Part shown: positions 23,201 to 24,504 of the stretch, one piece after another
How the letters are laid out: each line of letters begins with the position of its first letter
Position numbering within the stretch: position 1 is the stretch's first letter
DNA from: Fimbriimonadaceae bacterium
GTDB taxonomy: Bacteria; Armatimonadota; Fimbriimonadia; Fimbriimonadales; Fimbriimonadaceae
NCBI GenBank assembly: GCA_025451715.1
Contig: JANWJY010000169.1
Location: 1 to 24,504 of the forward strand
Length of the DNA: 24,504 nucleotides
Direction of reading: 5' to 3'
Position numbers and translations under genes: made by a program
The notes under the pieces: model-generated
Seen by the model: only the letters and a program-made list of their open reading frames with translations
Told to the model about the DNA's origin: nothing
The model's database searches: none

Positions 23201-23339
23201 CGGGGGTCTTTGCGGCGAGCTGCTCGTCGCTCATCGCCTGGATCTCCTCCTCCATGGCGTTGATCTGCTCTGCTATCGGCGTGATCGACTTGACTTCTTT
23301 TTCGCTCTGGTCAAAGAGCTTTCGTAGGGTCTCTATCAT
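20256..23339 (-). CDS. secA: Preprotein translocase ATPase SecA
   Basis: Motor ATPase that drives unfolded preproteins through SecYEG. The 1027 residues have Walker A MKTGEGKT (100-107) and DEVD (233-236) in the helicase-like domain. The segments FGFDYLRDNM, ATNMAGRGVDI and LRGRAGRQGDPGES are typical, and a C-terminal SEC-C zinc motif carries ligands C1005, C1007, C1016 and H1017. It is longer than E. coli SecA (901). One insertion of about 30 residues lies near 160-190 (DELGGSYVYEPGYHHEDP) before RREAYLQDITYGT; similar insertions occur in some non-proteobacterial SecA. The C-terminal linker is glutamine-rich (VSQQQQPQMQ). The ATG at 23339 has no Shine-Dalgarno sequence. The gene is last on its strand, with a hairpin after it. 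Confidence 0.98.
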   Translation of the reverse strand: MIETLRKLFDQSEKEVKSITPIAEQINAMEEEIQAMSDEQLAAKTPEFKKRIEEGKSLESILPEAFAVVREVSRRKLNMRLFDVQLIGGVVLHQGRIAEMKTGEGKTLVAVAPMYLNALSGRGAHLVTVNAYLARRDAVWMGPSYHTRGMTVGVIQGQSQDSDELGGSYVYEPGYHHEDPRYTHLRPCSRREAYLQDITYGTNHEFGFDYLRDNMAFRVEHLSMRELHYAIVDEVDSILIDEARTPHIISGPSNQDTSVYTQVDKIVRGLKGGTMDQVEEPGVHYVSDSKSHSASLTEEGMDLVEETLGIGSIAEDPKLMHHLNASIKAYGLFKKDTDYVVRNNEVVIVDENTGRMMFGRRYSDGLHQALEAKEAVPVQRESQTVATITFQNLFRMYHKLSGMTGTAKTEEDEFRKIYGLDVVSVPTHRPMVRVDQEDVVYKTLDVKYRGIARELLRLWTKQQPVLVGTRSIEMSEKVSTRLTADSLQKLLLADMLFEKMQSEKSVSKAVGDAGKKLYDTNLEELTLKQITTVLATANMSGNALSDEAAEWFLNKHQLPKENKGYFEEALKHGIPHNVLNAKYHEREAAIISEAGRKGAITIATNMAGRGVDILLGGRVADENVTMARAQEAEDGGIASEFADTFLSFRRGGKERAAPPLPLDDQERRGLAKEVVALGGLFILGSERHESRRIDNQLRGRAGRQGDPGESRYFVSLEDQLWKVFNPKMLENPILKAWPTMEEVRAKFITGMILKTQERIENHYFEARKHVLEYDDVLNAQREHIYAMRREILLGRDCRKDIQKGIKVVVQSAIEDAWVYDEEGHRTFDHKRVYERLASMFPLVDHATLADIESKDPIGELEEFCMDIAMKAYEAKLEEVGDEIMPQIERHVMLQSVNDNWMAHLQMIDYIREGISLRSYAQTDPLIAYKRETHDLFDHTQRAIQDQAVRMIYMAQVRREPVSQQQQPQMQRVDAPAMAAAPVTNGSTDYDSSTQDWSKVGRNDPCPCGSGKKFKACHYPELRAKGVI

Positions 23340-23403
23340 TTTCGTGTTCGGTCAACGGTCTCTGGTCTGACGACAAGGCGCACGGGTGCCGTGCTTTGCG
23401 AGG

Positions 23404-23745
23404 TCAGATTGCAGAGGGGCCGTCGCGGGGCCGCACGGAGGCGGTCCAACCGACACTGAGAAGTCCGGCGTCAACGTCCGGCGGATCGACCGACGCCCGT
23501 TCCAGGGCTCCGGCCTCCATGGCCGCGGCGGGGGTCTCCACCCCGACCGCGCTAAAGACTTGGATCCAGAACGCGAGGTCGACGCCCGACTGGGCGGCGA
23601 GCACGGTCTCAAGCTCCTCTTGAACCTGCACGGCGTGGGCCCGGTGGGCCAGATCCAGCAGCGCCTGCTGTTGGCGCACGGTGAGGCCATCGCCCCCCGC
23701 GCCCTGCAACAGCAGGAACATCACTACCGGAATCAGATTGAACAT
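23404..23745 (-). CDS. Small secreted or membrane-anchored orphan protein
   Basis: Not recognised. The 113 residues begin MFNLIPVVMFLLLQGAGGDG, a short hydrophobic segment that could be a signal peptide or anchor. A helical region TVRQQQALLDLAHRAHAVQVQEELETVLAAQ and an alanine-rich tail follow. A -10-like CATAAT (23768-23773) lies 22 nt upstream of the ATG, and GAGAG precedes it weakly as a ribosome site. It is 64 nt upstream of secA on the same strand and may be co-transcribed with it. The tail beyond residue 75 overlaps no other gene. It is short and without homology evidence, so moderate confidence that it is real. Confidence 0.5.
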   Translation of the reverse strand: MFNLIPVVMFLLLQGAGGDGLTVRQQQALLDLAHRAHAVQVQEELETVLAAQSGVDLAFWIQVFSAVGVETPAAAMEAGALERASVDPPDVDAGLLSVGWTASVRPRDGPSAI

Positions 23746-23838
23746 CGCCGTACTGCTCTCTTAACCCATTATGATCGGTCGGAGTTTCGGGCTCGGGTAG
23801 GGTCTAGGGCGGTCGGGCTGGCTCGGCTCCTACCCCTC

Positions 23839-24504
23839 TCACGTCCCAGGCCGGTACTCCCATGTTCCGCCCACCTTCTTCCTCAGCTCCTCAAGCGTCG
23901 GCAGCAGGTTCGCGCGGGGCTGAACGGCGGCGTCCGGTACTCCGTCGGAGAGGTACTCGGACCATTCCCGGAGCGCGTCGGTGCCCTTGATCTTCAGAGC
24001 TGGATCGAGCAGCCCCGCAAACGTCGCAGCGAGCGTCGCGAGCGGGCCGCGGGCAATCACTTCGACGTTTGCCGAGCGCGAACGCAACGCAGATGCGGCG
24101 CGAGCAATGGACGCTCCACCGATGTAAGCCACGGAGCGCCCGAGATAAACCGGATACCGCAGCTCGATCCCGCTCAGCTCTCCTATGCCGAGCAGGTCGA
24201 AGTAGAAACTCACGTATCCGGTAGCAGGCGGGGTGAGACCGATCTCGGCAGACTTGCCGTCGTCGCTCACATAGATTCGAACACCGCGAATCGTCGCTGT
24301 GTTCGTGACCAAGACCCCCGGCACAGACAACCCCGGCTCGCCGAAGAACGTCACCGTCTTCTTGTTCCCCTCGCCACGCTCGTTCCACCCGATGTCGCCC
24401 ATCACGGGTCGACCGCCGTTCACCTCGAACACCCGCTCGACCTTCGGCCGCTCCTTGGCGTCCGCCGCGTTCTTCAAGTACTCCAATGAAAGCTCGCGCA
24501 TCGT
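23839..24504 (-). CDS. Orphan protein, possibly partial at the right edge
   Basis: Not recognised. The minus-strand frame is open to the window edge. The first ATG at 24501 would give 220 residues starting MRELSLEYLKNAADAKERPK, but this does not look like a normal N-terminus. The frame continues to the edge, so the real start may lie outside. The first part looks beta-rich (KKTVTFFGEPGLSVPGVLV, GVRIYVSDDGKSAEIGL, TGYVSFYFDLLGIGELSGI). A region rich in Ala and Arg (about 133-165, IARAASALRSRSANVEVIA) and the helical C-terminus PTLEELRKKVGGTWEYRPGT follow. No catalytic motif is seen. It is probably an envelope or extracytoplasmic protein if an upstream signal exists. Confidence 0.6.
   Translation of the reverse strand, partial: TMRELSLEYLKNAADAKERPKVERVFEVNGGRPVMGDIGWNERGEGNKKTVTFFGEPGLSVPGVLVTNTATIRGVRIYVSDDGKSAEIGLTPPATGYVSFYFDLLGIGELSGIELRYPVYLGRSVAYIGGASIARAASALRSRSANVEVIARGPLATLAATFAGLLDPALKIKGTDALREWSEYLSDGVPDAAVQPRANLLPTLEELRKKVGGTWEYRPGT

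Noticed and set aside
20289..23327. Long plus-strand open frames (20289-21311 and 22464-23327) opposite secA
   Set aside because: They are shadows of secA: translations are dominated by Arg, His, Leu and Val with no family pattern, and secA covers the whole stretch.

Overview
The window is a densely packed stretch of bacterial chromosome, GC-rich (roughly 60-70% by eye, lower in a few places). It carries mostly housekeeping genes: peptide deformylase, Met-tRNA formyltransferase, PrmC, HflX, DnaA, PurM, EF-P, FtsEX, SecA and one tRNA-Lys. Many neighbouring genes overlap by 4 nt (ATGA or GTGA), GTG and TTG starts are common, and few starts have a clear Shine-Dalgarno sequence. A small secreted protein with a barrel-like C-terminus suggests an envelope with an outer membrane. 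The unusual gene order (dnaA followed by a creatininase-family gene instead of dnaN) and several orphan proteins suggest a poorly sampled phylum. Armatimonadota (Fimbriimonadia-like) is my guess, at low confidence, because no phylogenetic marker comparison could be run.

Layout from left to right. (1) 1-4171, minus strand: a small secreted barrel-like protein, hflX, prmC, def and fmt (fmt runs off the left edge). (2) 4251-6394, minus: dnaA, overlapped by a creatininase-family hydrolase. The dnaA promoter contains a DnaA box overlapping its -10 element. (3) 6579-9914, plus: thiamine pyrophosphokinase, a sodium/solute symporter, a stand-alone FHA protein, and a protein joining a Swt1-type HEPN domain to an FHA domain closely resembling its neighbour. 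(4) 9911-10948, minus: purM, whose 3' end overlaps the HEPN-FHA gene. purM is divergent from a plus-strand tRNA-Lys(UUU), with a perfect inverted repeat between them. (5) 18756 down to 11072, minus: ftsE, ftsX, an EnvC-like M23 peptidase, efp, a Cys-rich membrane protein, an RtcA-family protein that lacks the catalytic histidine, and a compact GH2-like glycoside hydrolase ending inside the tRNA 3' end. (6) 18883-20155, plus: a hotdog thioesterase and an orphan coiled-coil protein, then a good intrinsic terminator. (7) 24501 down to 20256, minus: two orphan proteins and secA.

Functionally, ftsE-ftsX-M23 is a divisome-controlled peptidoglycan hydrolase module. def and fmt process N-terminal formyl-methionine, and prmC and hflX act on translation termination and ribosomes. 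The best candidate for an undescribed system is thiN / symporter / FHA / HEPN-FHA: a predicted phosphothreonine-reading module fused to a candidate metal-independent RNase. The second is the RtcA-like pseudo-cyclase translationally coupled to a truncated GH2 enzyme. No CRISPR array, insertion sequence or rRNA was seen.
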